Assembly (NCBI GenBank): GCA_964601895.1
Contig: CAZROT010000005.1
Coordinates: forward strand, 186,001 to 250,000
DNA length: 64,000 bases
Reading direction: 5' to 3'
Source of the DNA: CAZROT01 sp964601895
GTDB taxonomy: Bacteria > Pseudomonadota > Gammaproteobacteria > Enterobacterales > Enterobacteriaceae
Part shown: positions 53,231 to 61,447 of the stretch, piece after piece
Layout of the letters: every line of letters begins with the position of its first letter
Numbering within the stretch: the stretch's first letter is position 1
Translations under genes and position numbers: made by a program
Notes under the pieces: model-generated
Database searches by the model: none
Told to the model about the DNA's origin: nothing
Seen by the model: only the letters and a program-made list of their open reading frames with translations

Positions 53231-53995
53231 ATGAGTGATGAAAACAATTTTATAATTACTATATGTGATAATTTGAATAAAAAATACAGATACGTAGCCA
53301 TAATTTTTATTATAGTAAATTTCATAGTTGAAAAGGTATCGCATTGGGTTTTAGTAACAATAAAGCTGCGGCTTTTATTGCTTTGTCTGATCGTAATAAG
53401 TCAATTTTATAACGTGCTTTTAATGAAAATATCGATTTTATCCAGAGGGGCTGGCGGAAGGTAACGTTTTTCAGGCAGGTGTACCATACTCAATTATGAT
53501 CGAGATGCTGTTCCAGAAACTGCTCTCTTTTTCTATGCCAATTTACAATAATATTACATTTGGGGTGTGTTTGTTTGAGCGATTGTCTTTTAGTTTCAGG
53601 CACAGCTGAGTGTGGTGGATTTTGACGCGAGCTGAGTTATATATGAATGTAAAGGTAAACTGCATCTGAGTGGGTATAGTCTGTCTGGTGGTCAGCAACA
53701 ACGGTTGTGTATTGCTCATCGCAGGGCTGTCAGGTCAGAAGTTTCGTTGCTGAATGAGCCATGTTGCGCACCACATACTGTTTATACTGATAAAATAGAA
53801 GATTAATTAATGAATTAGCAGCAGATTATACCGTTGTGATTGTCACGCATAATATGCAGCAGGCTGTCCGTTGTTCTGGCTATAGCGTTTCTATGCATAT
53901 GGTGTGAATGCGTGGAATTTCGTAGTATTCATGCTGTGTTTACTAAACCGAAAAGAAGAATCACTGAAGATTACCTCACAGATTATTACGATTAA
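53231..53995 (+). pseudogene. pstB: Relic of pstB (phosphate ABC ATPase)
   Basis: Starting at ATG 53231, pieces of PstB occur in order across several frames: KIQIRSHNFYYSKFH, FYPEGLAEGNVF, MLFQKLLSFSMPIYNNITFG (the Q-loop region), KLHLSGYSLSGGQQQRLCIA (the signature motif), LLNEPCC (Walker B), TVVIVTHNMQQAVRCSG (His switch) and FTKPKRRITEDYLTDYYD, then stop at 53995. Walker A is not recognisable. The coding phase changes at least five times, so the transporter cannot be made. The homology is otherwise strong, indicating fairly recent loss. Confidence 0.93.
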
Positions 53996-54011
53996 TAACC
54001 AGATCTATTGT

Positions 54012-54580
54012 ATGGTAAATAATTTATCGTTAACTAAATATATTTTAGGGTCGTTCATGCAGGGTTGCAGTATATTTTTACTCAGGTATCCACTATGAGT
54101 GGCCTGATAAAGCAGCAGCTGAAAGATGCAATTACTGCTATACATAACTAAAATGAATGGCGAAACAGATTATTGAAGATAATAAAAAAGTCAATATGCT
54201 GAAAATAGTAATGGATTCAGCTAGTGTCAGGACTATTGCTAAACGCCAGCTGCCAGTGGTTTACGCCTGGTAATCATCAAAATTGTTACGTAATTAGAAC
54301 GTATTGATGAGGCTGGAGAGAAGCTATGTCGTACTGTACCTGAAAAATTTGATTATCAATATCAATCAATGTTAGTAAATCTGGCGTTTCTGCGACGGAA
54401 TACGGTACAAATGTTACGTGATGTATCGGATGCATTTTCCTGCCGGTATTCGAATGAAGCGATTGGTAGCTATCGCAGGGATAAATAAAATGTATCAGGA
54501 GTATGGGAATTTTGTGCGACAACTTACTATTCATATAATGGTAAGATTCCTGCGATGCTTCTGGTGTGTTAACTGCGCTA
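54012..54580 (+). pseudogene. phoU: Relic of phoU (PhoR/Pst signalling protein)
   Basis: ATG 54012 starts MVNNLSLTKYILGSF; later pieces include QQLKDAITAIHN (then a stop), VSMLKIVMDSA, TIAKRQLP, KFDYQYQSMLVNLAFL, and EAIGSYRRDK and QEYGNFVRQLTIH in other frames. They align with PhoU in order (QQLSDAITAMHNQ, IAKRQPTA, EAVRIYREDK). Nonsense and frameshift mutations are scattered. With pstB dead, PhoR/PhoB control by Pst would be lost; phoBR are not in the window. Confidence 0.88.
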
Positions 54581-54844
54581 TTTAGTTAGACATGTTCGAT
54601 AGAAAATGCAGGTGATTGTTGTCAGATATGTATGTAAATTTGTGTTTTATTTTGTTAAAAATTGTGATTTTGGATGCCATGGAGAGGCTGGTTTTATCAG
54701 ATTTCTGTCTGAAGGAAAAAAATAGCTTTTTTGCTTTGTCATCTGCTATTTTTTGATTATTTTCTTGTAAAGATATTTTTATATAATCTGATTGTAACCT
54801 CATGTTTTATATATCTAATATCATTGATTAGTCAGGAATTATTC

Positions 54845-55690
54845 ATGAGATATTTTAGTATAATAGTAATTTTACTAATTTCATTTTTTTCCTTATCAGG
54901 AGTGGCTTATGCGGAGAAGCCGGACAGACTTGCTGAAATCGAGAAAGCGCGTGTAATACGTATTGCTGTTTTTGACAGTAATCCTCCTTTTGGTTACATC
55001 GATCCTAAAAGTAAAAAATTGGTAGGTTATGATATTGATATTGCTGAAGCGATAGGTAAGGCCCTGAATGTAGAGGTTATGTTGAGACCTACCAATCCTG
55101 CAAATCGCATTCCTTTGCTGCGCTCTAAAAAAGTAGATTTAATCATTGCTAATTTCACTATTACGGATGAGCGTGCCAGAGAAGTCAATTTTAGTGTGCC
55201 GTATTTTTCCAGTAGAACGGAATTTATTGCTCGTAAAGGTGTATTAAAAAAGCCAGAAGATATTGGTAAGTTACGTATTGGTGCAGATAAAGGCACTGTA
55301 CAGGAAATCAGATTACGTGAATATTATCCCACGGCTAAAGTTATTTCTTATGACGATACACCGCTGGCATTTAGTGCATTGCGTAATGGTAACGTGCAGG
55401 CTATTACTCAGGATGATTCCAAGCTGATTGGTTTGTTGGGGAGTATTACTGAGGAGCAACGAAGTGATTTTGAAATATCATCTTTTAATATCATGGAAGA
55501 ATATCAGGGGGTTGGTATACCAAAAGATGAAAAACGCTTAACCAAAAAAATTAATGATATTCTGGTGGATTTGGAAAAAAGCGGTAAAGCAAAGGAGATT
55601 TATGATGGCTGGTTTGGCCCACAGACTCCTTTTTCACGACCTCGAAATGATTTTAAGTTTGGTTCATTGACAAAGCATTCAACGAATTGA
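54845..55690 (+). CDS. Periplasmic amino-acid-binding protein of an ABC transporter
   Basis: 281 residues from ATG 54845 (RBS tcaggaattattc); the 38 codons of open frame upstream are not conserved. A signal peptide ends SLSGVAYA|EKPDR. The SBP_bac_3 signature is clear: VIRIAVFDSNPPFGYIDP, GYDIDIAEAIGKALNVEV, LIIANFTITDERAREVNFS and YFSSRTEFIAR. It resembles polar or acidic amino-acid binders (GltI/PEB1 type); specificity cannot be fixed. It begins a three-gene set with two permeases. No ATPase gene is adjacent. Confidence 0.88.
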   Translation: MRYFSIIVILLISFFSLSGVAYAEKPDRLAEIEKARVIRIAVFDSNPPFGYIDPKSKKLVGYDIDIAEAIGKALNVEVMLRPTNPANRIPLLRSKKVDLIIANFTITDERAREVNFSVPYFSSRTEFIARKGVLKKPEDIGKLRIGADKGTVQEIRLREYYPTAKVISYDDTPLAFSALRNGNVQAITQDDSKLIGLLGSITEEQRSDFEISSFNIMEEYQGVGIPKDEKRLTKKINDILVDLEKSGKAKEIYDGWFGPQTPFSRPRNDFKFGSLTKHSTN

Positions 55691-55794
55691 TTCTATTTTT
55701 TATTAACGTTGAGCCTGATATCTTTTTTAGATATTGGGTCGTTTATTTTTCCTGATGATGCTTATCAAGTATTTTTATTTGGACACAAATACAT

Positions 55795-56535
55795 ATGAGT
55801 TTTCAGTATATAATGGATAACTGGTTACTGGCTCCAAAATATCTGGGTTGGTTGTGGGATGGTTTTCTGGTTACATTATGGATTTCTGCCTGTACGATAG
55901 TTACTGCTACCTTATTAGGTTTTTTACTGGCTGCAGGCAGAGCTAGTCAGATAAGAATATTGCAATGGTCGGTTATTGGTTACAGTACATTATTTCGTAA
56001 TACCCCTTTACTTATCCAGCTTTTTTTTTGGTACTTTGCGGGTGGGCAGTTATTTTCATCTTTTTTTATTCAAAATATGAATTTACTGGATAAGTTTATA
56101 ATATCAGGTATTAGTCTTAGCTGGCCCTCTTTTGAATTTCTCACTGGTTTTTTAGGACTTACTCTTTATTCTGCTGCTTTTATTACTGAAGAGATACGTG
56201 CAGGGATCAATGGCGTCTCCGGAGGACAAAAATCTGCTGCGAACGCCCTGGGGCTTACCGATTGGCAATCAATGAGGTATGTCATTCTTCCGCAGGCCAG
56301 AAAAATTGCCATGCTACCGCTTTTTGGTCAATACATGAATGTTATTAAAAATTCGTCTCTGGCGATGGCAATAGGTGTTGCGGAGCTTTCTTATGCTTCA
56401 CGGCAGGTGGAAACAGAAACTTTGCTTACTTTTCAAACTTTTGGTGTATCAACTGTGCTCTATGTTGTTATTGTTGTATTGATGGAAATCTGGGGTTTGT
56501 GGTGTCAGCGGCTTTCTGTGGTTAGGGAGCGCTGA
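55795..56535 (+). CDS. ABC amino-acid permease, GltJ-like
   Basis: 246 residues, a His/Glu/Gln-type permease with about five hydrophobic segments. Conserved blocks: YSTLFRNTPLLIQLFFWYF near the N-terminus and the EAA loop region (ANALGLTDWQSMRYVILPQA), followed by KNSSLAMAIGVAEL. The first permease of a heteromeric pair, like GltJ. It starts 105 bases after the binding protein. The next gene begins 4 bases after the stop. Confidence 0.88.
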   Translation: MSFQYIMDNWLLAPKYLGWLWDGFLVTLWISACTIVTATLLGFLLAAGRASQIRILQWSVIGYSTLFRNTPLLIQLFFWYFAGGQLFSSFFIQNMNLLDKFIISGISLSWPSFEFLTGFLGLTLYSAAFITEEIRAGINGVSGGQKSAANALGLTDWQSMRYVILPQARKIAMLPLFGQYMNVIKNSSLAMAIGVAELSYASRQVETETLLTFQTFGVSTVLYVVIVVLMEIWGLWCQRLSVVRER

Positions 56536-56538
56536 GAG

Positions 56539-57264
56539 ATGGATTATGCTGTTATTATTGATAACTGGCGTTACTTGTTATGGGGAACTTTTCCTGATGG
56601 CCCATTAGGTGGAGCTGCACTGACCCTGTTAATTAGCCTGGTAGCGGGTTTCATTTCGATTATTTTGAGCGTTATATTTGGTGTAATGCTGGCTATGTTG
56701 CGTGGTTTTTGGGCATATGTACTGGTTGTGGTTTTGGGTTTTTTTCGAGCAATACCAGTTATTATGTTGATTTTTTGGATTTATTTTCTATTACCTATTG
56801 TCTTTGATGTCGATATTCCTGAAATTACTACGGTTGTTTGTGCTCTGGCGTTAATTTCCTGCGCATATCTTGCTTATTCGTTAAAAGCAGGCATCCTGGC
56901 AATTGGTGTAAATCAATGGCATGCAGGATTATCTCTTGGATTGAGTCATTGGCAGGTGTTAATTTTTATTGTGTTACCTCAGGCATTACGAATGATGGTG
57001 CCGTCGTTTATTAATCAATGGATTTCACTGATTAAAGATACTTCTCTTGCTTATATTGTTGGAGTTAATGAACTGACTTTTTTGGCAACTCAGGTTAATA
57101 ATCGTAGCATGGTTTATCCTGGAGAAGTCTTTTCATTTGTTGCATTAATCTATTTTATATTTTGTCTTACACTTGATTTACTGGCAAACGTTATGAATCG
57201 GCGTTTTAGTCCACAATTTCGGGCGGGCAGAAGTAAAAAGTACCTGCCGCTTACTGATGAGTAG
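56539..57264 (+). CDS. ABC amino-acid permease, GltK-like
   Basis: 241 residues, second subunit of the permease pair. FFRAIPVIMLIFWIYFLLP and the EAA loop GLSLGLSHWQVLIFIVLPQA are diagnostic, followed by FINQWISLIKDTSLAYIVGV. It follows the first permease by 3 bases. In the gltIJKL operon the ATPase gltL would come next; here there are about 390 bases without a gene, so the ATPase is either encoded elsewhere or shared. Confidence 0.88.
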   Translation: MDYAVIIDNWRYLLWGTFPDGPLGGAALTLLISLVAGFISIILSVIFGVMLAMLRGFWAYVLVVVLGFFRAIPVIMLIFWIYFLLPIVFDVDIPEITTVVCALALISCAYLAYSLKAGILAIGVNQWHAGLSLGLSHWQVLIFIVLPQALRMMVPSFINQWISLIKDTSLAYIVGVNELTFLATQVNNRSMVYPGEVFSFVALIYFIFCLTLDLLANVMNRRFSPQFRAGRSKKYLPLTDE

Positions 57265-57713
57265 CTTTTTAAAGAAAGTATGCTTATTTGCGTTTTGAGT
57301 AAGTTGCGTGGGTTTGTGGCAAATCTTTTATGAGCTTCATTTCACATCATTGCTCTTTATGAGCTTTCTCGCATTAAAATCTCATTATCCGCTGTGTAAG
57401 GCTGTGTAGTTGATTTTGCAAAGTTTCCATTTTTATGGTTATACGGTTGATTTTTTGTAATTTTTTGTAAAAAAAATTTAACAAAATTGATGAAAATTTT
57501 GTTTTTCTGATTGTTAAATTTTCACATTTTAATTATAACATATTGTTTTTATAGTTATTTATTCTTTTCATACTGATTTATATCATAAATAATATAGTTT
57601 GATTGTTTTTTATTTGATTTTATTACTTAATTTACATATCATTAACATATACGTTGATGGTAGTGGTTGATTTTTGTACTCATTTTGTTTACTACTTCTT
57701 GGGAGTCACCCTT
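57265..57713. other. AT-rich gap after the permeases; no ATPase gene
   Basis: About 450 bases with poly-T/poly-A runs (for example tttttgtaattttttgtaaaaaaaattt). No recognisable remains of an ABC ATPase (no Walker A or LSGGQ) on either strand. Confidence 0.6.
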
Positions 57714-58133
57714 ATGTATGTTAATACCGTATCTGTAGTGACCGACAATAAATTCATAGACATTAATGGTGAAGGCGTTGTCCACTATGGTACATCAATC
57801 TCTGTTGATTGTTGTATGAACAAAATTCATTTTCATGACAGAAAAGTGACAATTAATGTTAATGAAAAACAAAAAAGACTGATTATGTGTTTACTTAATG
57901 ACATTAATCGCAAGCAGGATATTATAAAAGTAGTATGGTATGAAAACTATAAAGGTATTTCTGATAATAATTATCACCAACTTATTCATAAATTCAGATC
58001 ATTATTAACTGAACGTAACTTACCTGGCAGTGTAATAAAAACGATAAATAGATATGGATTAAGATTAGATACCAGCTTACTGTCATCGCCTGAATCTGAT
58101 AGTGCAGAAGGTAAGTTTTACGGGTACGCTTAA
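57714..58133 (+). CDS. Stand-alone OmpR/ToxR-type winged-helix protein
   Basis: 139 residues from ATG 57714, which has a GGGAG box (gggagtcaccctt); the frame is open to 57654. Residues ~45-130 form a Trans_reg_C winged helix: KVTINVNEKQKRLIMCLL, KQDIIKVVWYENYKGISDN (recognition-helix entry), LIHKFRSLLTERNLPGSVIK and TINRYGLRL. There is neither a receiver domain nor a transmembrane helix. The pattern matches the DNA-binding domain of ToxR/CadC-like regulators cut off from their sensor. Flanked by long AT-rich gaps, as typical for H-NS-silenced or acquired genes. Target unknown. Confidence 0.78.
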   Translation: MYVNTVSVVTDNKFIDINGEGVVHYGTSISVDCCMNKIHFHDRKVTINVNEKQKRLIMCLLNDINRKQDIIKVVWYENYKGISDNNYHQLIHKFRSLLTERNLPGSVIKTINRYGLRLDTSLLSSPESDSAEGKFYGYA

Positions 58134-58821
58134 CATAACTTGCCAAGTGATGGCAGGTGATAAACAGTGCTATGATGTTTGTATATCTTATATATTAATA
58201 TAAAAATACTTTTTATTCTTCTGATACAGATATATCTGTAATAGAAATACTAAATTTATTCTGATATAAAGCTTATCATTAATTGTTTCGTTTAATTATC
58301 AGATTATAAATTAATTATTTTTTTAGTTTTAAAAAATAATATTATCTTTCCTCTGCTTGCATTCATCATGGCATATAGTTTTTTTTACATATTACTTATA
58401 AACTAATATTACTGACTGCTGTGCCTGAGTGGTGTTTTTTTATTCATAGATTTTGTAGTTGCAATGGCTATAGAATAACTATCACTGTGATTTTTCTTGT
58501 TAACAACATCTGGTAATTAAAATTTATTTTGCCATAAATTTTTTTACAAAAAACGCCACAGCGTACAGATAACGCTGCTGAATAATTTATTTCCTTTAAC
58601 AAAAGAATATTATTGGTTAGGTTTGTAATTATTACAAATAAAAATATATCTTTCATCTAATAAGATAGCGTATCAATTAATTTTTATGCGATGTTTCACG
58701 AACAGCCTTGATGTTGTTAAAGCTGACTATAAGACTGTCAGTATCACACTGATAGTCTTATATATTTTGAAATGAAATCAACAGGAAAAAATATGCACTT
58801 TTAAGCAACAAGCTATTAGTT
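58134..58821. other. Extremely AT-rich gap
   Basis: About 690 bases, with no conserved frame. The only structured element is a hairpin at 58730-58760 (listed separately). The composition suggests xenogeneic-silencer binding; this is inference. Confidence 0.55.
58730..58760. terminator. Hairpin downstream of raiA
   Basis: TAAGACTGTCAGT (58730-58742) pairs with ACTGATAGTCTTA (58748-58760) with one G-T mismatch around a 5-base loop. It lies 62 bases past the raiA stop. Flanks are AT-rich but lack a long T run, so it may be a weak terminator. Confidence 0.55.
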
Positions 58822-59163
58822 TTATTCCTGTTCTGAAGCAGCTAAAGATAGTTCTTTTAGACTGGAACCAGTGCGCCGAGATTTATTTTTATGCTGAATT
58901 TTATTCAGTTTTCGCGCAAGTCTAAGAAATAATTCATTAATTGCAATATGCATGTCACCATGTTTAGCACTGGCTACAAGATAACCGTTAGAAGTATTAA
59001 CGGTGGCTTCTGTAAGAAAACCGTTTGGTGCTTTGGATAAAACAACATGCGGATTGATTAATTGTGTCTGCCATTTAGACAATTTATTCAAACGGTTTTC
59101 AATATGCTGGCGTATTGTTGGGGTAATATCCATGTGTTTGCTGGTAATGTTAATGATTGTCAT
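58822..59163 (-). CDS. raiA: Ribosome-associated inhibitor RaiA (YfiA)
   Basis: 113 residues, the E. coli length. MTIINITSKHMDITPTIRQH and KWQTQLINPHVVLSKAPNGF match RaiA, with the basic helix LARKLNKIQHKNKSRR and the acidic tail expected for the inhibitor (ASEQE). It binds the 30S A and P sites in stationary phase and cold shock, giving inactive 70S particles. It is on the same strand as bamD, 185 bases downstream of it; in E. coli the two genes are also neighbours. Confidence 0.95.
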   Translation of the reverse strand: MTIINITSKHMDITPTIRQHIENRLNKLSKWQTQLINPHVVLSKAPNGFLTEATVNTSNGYLVASAKHGDMHIAINELFLRLARKLNKIQHKNKSRRTGSSLKELSLAASEQE

Positions 59164-59347
59164 GTTAAGTTACCTCTCATCAATTAACTTCAACCACACT
59201 GATTTTATCATAGCGCGTTTTTTGTTAAAAAAATATAATGAAGGCATTTTTTATAAAAAAACAATAGCAGTAACAGGTAAATTATTCCTTTAAAAATCTA
59301 GCACTTATTACTTGAATATTTAAGTATTTTAATTAATAACAATGAGC

Positions 59348-60076
59348 CTATATTTGATTGGCAGCAATGAGTGCATCAATTTTATTGACCTGGGTGTTTA
59401 ATCCTAATTCTTCGTATGCTTTTTTCATCAACGGTAACGCATCACGGGTTGCCTCGGTATCAGGGTAATTTTTTATCATTTGCTCTATACGATTAACAAC
59501 GGCAACATAAGCTTCACGCTTGGTATAGTATTGCGCAATAGCCAGTTCATAGTTAGCGAGTTTATTCTTTAAAAAAATCAGTCGCTTGTTAGAGTCAGCT
59601 ACGTACTGGCTGTTGGGATAATTCTGGACCAGTTGGCGAAAATCGCGAAAAGCATTACGGGCATGCTGGGGATCTCTGTCTGAACGATCAATACCGAAAA
59701 AACTATGTAATAGATTATCATCCAGCGACATATTAATTAAACCTCGCATATAGAGTACATAATCAATGTCAGGATGTGTTGAATTAAGACGCATAAATCT
59801 TTCTATTGAAGCCTCGGCCAGTAGCAGATCAGCAGATTTATAGTAAGCATAAATGAGATCCAGCTGAACCTGCTGTGAATAAGGCCCGAATGGGTAACGG
59901 CTGTCGAGCGCTTCCAGTTGTCTGATAGCATCTTTAAAATGGCCATCCTGTAGTTTTTTCTTAGCAGTAGCGTAAAGCTCAGCAGGTGGATTATCTGGAA
60001 CCGTATTTTTACTCGAGCAACCGATTAATATGAGACTTAATGTGGTGCTTAGCACCAGATAGGATATGCGCATCAT
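59348..60076 (-). CDS. bamD: Outer-membrane assembly lipoprotein BamD
   Basis: About 242 residues from ATG 60076 (MMRISYLVLSTTLSLILIGC); the frame is open 17 codons further but those are charged and spoil the signal peptide. The lipobox is LIGC. TPR-like repeats follow: KLQDGHFKDAIRQLEALDSR, YPFGPYSQQVQLDLIYAYYK and DRDPQHARNAFRDF, as in E. coli BamD (245). It is the essential partner of BamA in beta-barrel insertion. Divergent from rluD, 135 bases away, as in E. coli. Confidence 0.96.
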   Translation of the reverse strand: MMRISYLVLSTTLSLILIGCSSKNTVPDNPPAELYATAKKKLQDGHFKDAIRQLEALDSRYPFGPYSQQVQLDLIYAYYKSADLLLAEASIERFMRLNSTHPDIDYVLYMRGLINMSLDDNLLHSFFGIDRSDRDPQHARNAFRDFRQLVQNYPNSQYVADSNKRLIFLKNKLANYELAIAQYYTKREAYVAVVNRIEQMIKNYPDTEATRDALPLMKKAYEELGLNTQVNKIDALIAANQI

Positions 60077-60211
60077 GAACGTTTTTATTCTCTTAAGAAT
60101 GTTATTTTGCCTGTCTTCAGCTTTCACAGAAAGCTATTACAATAGCATATTATTTAATTTGAACAGCGTTAGCTATCTAAGACGCAATATTAACTGAAAA
60201 TGAAGTTTCAT

Positions 60212-61189
60212 ATGACACAACAGATACAACTTAATACAACGGTAGTTGAATCGCAGCTTGGTCAGCGCCTGGATCAGGCACTGGCTGAATTATTTCCTGA
60301 TTATTCACGTACATTGATAAAAAAATGGATTCTAAATAACAGCGTTTATATTAATGGCGTATTAAGCAATAAGCCGAAAGAAAAAGTATTGGGTGGAGAG
60401 CATGTGAGTATTAATGCTCAACTCGAGGAAAATGCTCGCTGGATGCCAGAAAATATCGATCTGAATATCGTTTATGAGGATAGTGATATTCTTGTCATTA
60501 ATAAGCCATGTGGTCTGGTTGTTCATCCCGGAGCGGGTAACCCTGAAGGCACATTATTGAATGCATTACTGTGTCATTACCCGCCAATAGCAGAGGTTCC
60601 GCGCGCGGGTATCGTGCATCGCCTGGATAAAGATACTACCGGTCTCATGGTAGTTGCCAAAACAGTACCTGCACAGACAAAGTTAGTCGCCGCATTGCAG
60701 GCTCGTGAGATTGTCCGTGAATATACCGCAATAGCTACAGGTATTCTGATAGCCGGAGGGAAAGTGGCAGAGCCCATTGCACGCCATCCCACGCGACGTA
60801 TTCAGATGGCTGTTCATCCCATGGGAAAAAGTGCTGTTACACATTATCGTGTTATTCAGAGTTTTCGTGCTCATACACATTTGCGTCTGCGCCTTGAAAC
60901 CGGCCGTACTCATCAGATTCGCGTACATATGTCTCATATTCGCCATCCACTGGTGGGTGATTCGCTTTATGCTGGGCGTTTGACTTTACCAAAAAGTGCT
61001 TCTGAGTCATTGATAACTGCATTACGTAATTTTAATCACCAGGCGTTGCATGCCAGTATGCTGCGTTTATATCATCCAGCCAGTGGAATACAAATGGAAT
61101 GGCAGGCAGAGCTTCCACAGGATATGGTGCATTTGCTCGCCACGCTCAAAGCAGATAGTGAAGCACTTAACAATCAGATGGAGCCTTGA
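60212..61189 (+). CDS. rluD: 23S rRNA pseudouridine(1911/1915/1917) synthase RluD
   Basis: 325 residues from ATG 60212, which aligns with the E. coli start (MTQQIQLNTTVVESQLGQRL against MAQRVQLTATV); an ATG four codons earlier is possible. An S4 domain is followed by the RluA-type catalytic domain with the Asp in VHRLDKDTTGLMVVAK, then ETGRTHQIRVHMSHIRHPLV. The last ~50 codons are duplicated at 62610-62757. pgeF should begin right at its stop (TGA GTG), which is the case for a broken copy here and an intact copy downstream of the duplication. Confidence 0.95.
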   Translation: MTQQIQLNTTVVESQLGQRLDQALAELFPDYSRTLIKKWILNNSVYINGVLSNKPKEKVLGGEHVSINAQLEENARWMPENIDLNIVYEDSDILVINKPCGLVVHPGAGNPEGTLLNALLCHYPPIAEVPRAGIVHRLDKDTTGLMVVAKTVPAQTKLVAALQAREIVREYTAIATGILIAGGKVAEPIARHPTRRIQMAVHPMGKSAVTHYRVIQSFRAHTHLRLRLETGRTHQIRVHMSHIRHPLVGDSLYAGRLTLPKSASESLITALRNFNHQALHASMLRLYHPASGIQMEWQAELPQDMVHLLATLKADSEALNNQMEP

Positions 61190-61204
61190 GTGGTGTTTAT
61201 ATCT
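61042..61204 (+). repeat. Direct repeat B, copy 1 (rluD 3' end and pgeF start)
   Basis: The rluD 3' end, from gcgttgcatgccagtatg to the stop, and the following gtggtgtttatat match 62610-62770 at roughly 80-85% by eye. In copy 1 rluD is intact and the pgeF start runs into an ERIC element after about 14 bases. The two copies bracket glpQ. Confidence 0.9.
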
Positions 61205-61440
61205 TTCGTCTTTCAAGTTTCAGCTGCGTTGGCTGCGAATACTCACACCAGGCACATAGCGGGTCTATGCTCATGGGGTCGCGTTCTTGCCGTCTTGCTG
61301 CAATTCGAAATACTTTGGGGATATATTGTGCCTGTACTATTTTGCTTTTTTGCTTTGTCTATGGAGATGAAGTCGCTTCAGCTGATACTGACTGAAGAGA
61401 CTTGTCTGCAGTCATTTCTGGACAGACCACAGTCAATGTG
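61190..61440 (+). pseudogene. pgeF: Broken first copy of pgeF, interrupted by an ERIC element
   Basis: The start (gtggtgtttatat) is followed by an ERIC repeat. From about 61326 the sequence resumes pgeF similarity around its codons 105-145: cctgtactattttgcttt and tatggagatgaagtcgcttcagctgatactgactg, matching 63080-63135. Codons ~5-100 are missing, the frames shift, and the gene then ends at the glpQ stop region. Its true 3' end reappears at 62490-62605 on the far side of glpQ. In the intact gene the same region reads LPVLFCSVYGDEVAAAHAGW. Confidence 0.88.
61199..61324 (-). repeat. ERIC element inside the broken pgeF copy
   Basis: The reverse complement reads atatccccaaagtatttcga, then ttgcagcaagacggcaagaa, then the core ccccatgagcatagacccgc, and ends in cttgaaagacgaaagatata. 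It matches both other ERICs in the window but is inverted relative to them and is the most diverged. About 290 bases of pgeF are missing at its position. Confidence 0.9.
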
Positions 61441-61447
61441 AAGAAAG

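Noticed and set aside
53231..53464. 77-residue hydrophobic frame after glmS as a possible new small membrane protein
   Set aside because: Reading the other frames shows pstB sequence in order; the open stretch is a chance product of frameshifts in the pstB relic.
57265..57713. Relict ABC ATPase after the permeases
   Set aside because: No Walker A, LSGGQ or His-switch sequence could be found on either strand.
61186..61441. Overlapping 69- and 83-residue frames after rluD
   Set aside because: They are composed of an ERIC element and a broken pgeF fragment, not a gene.
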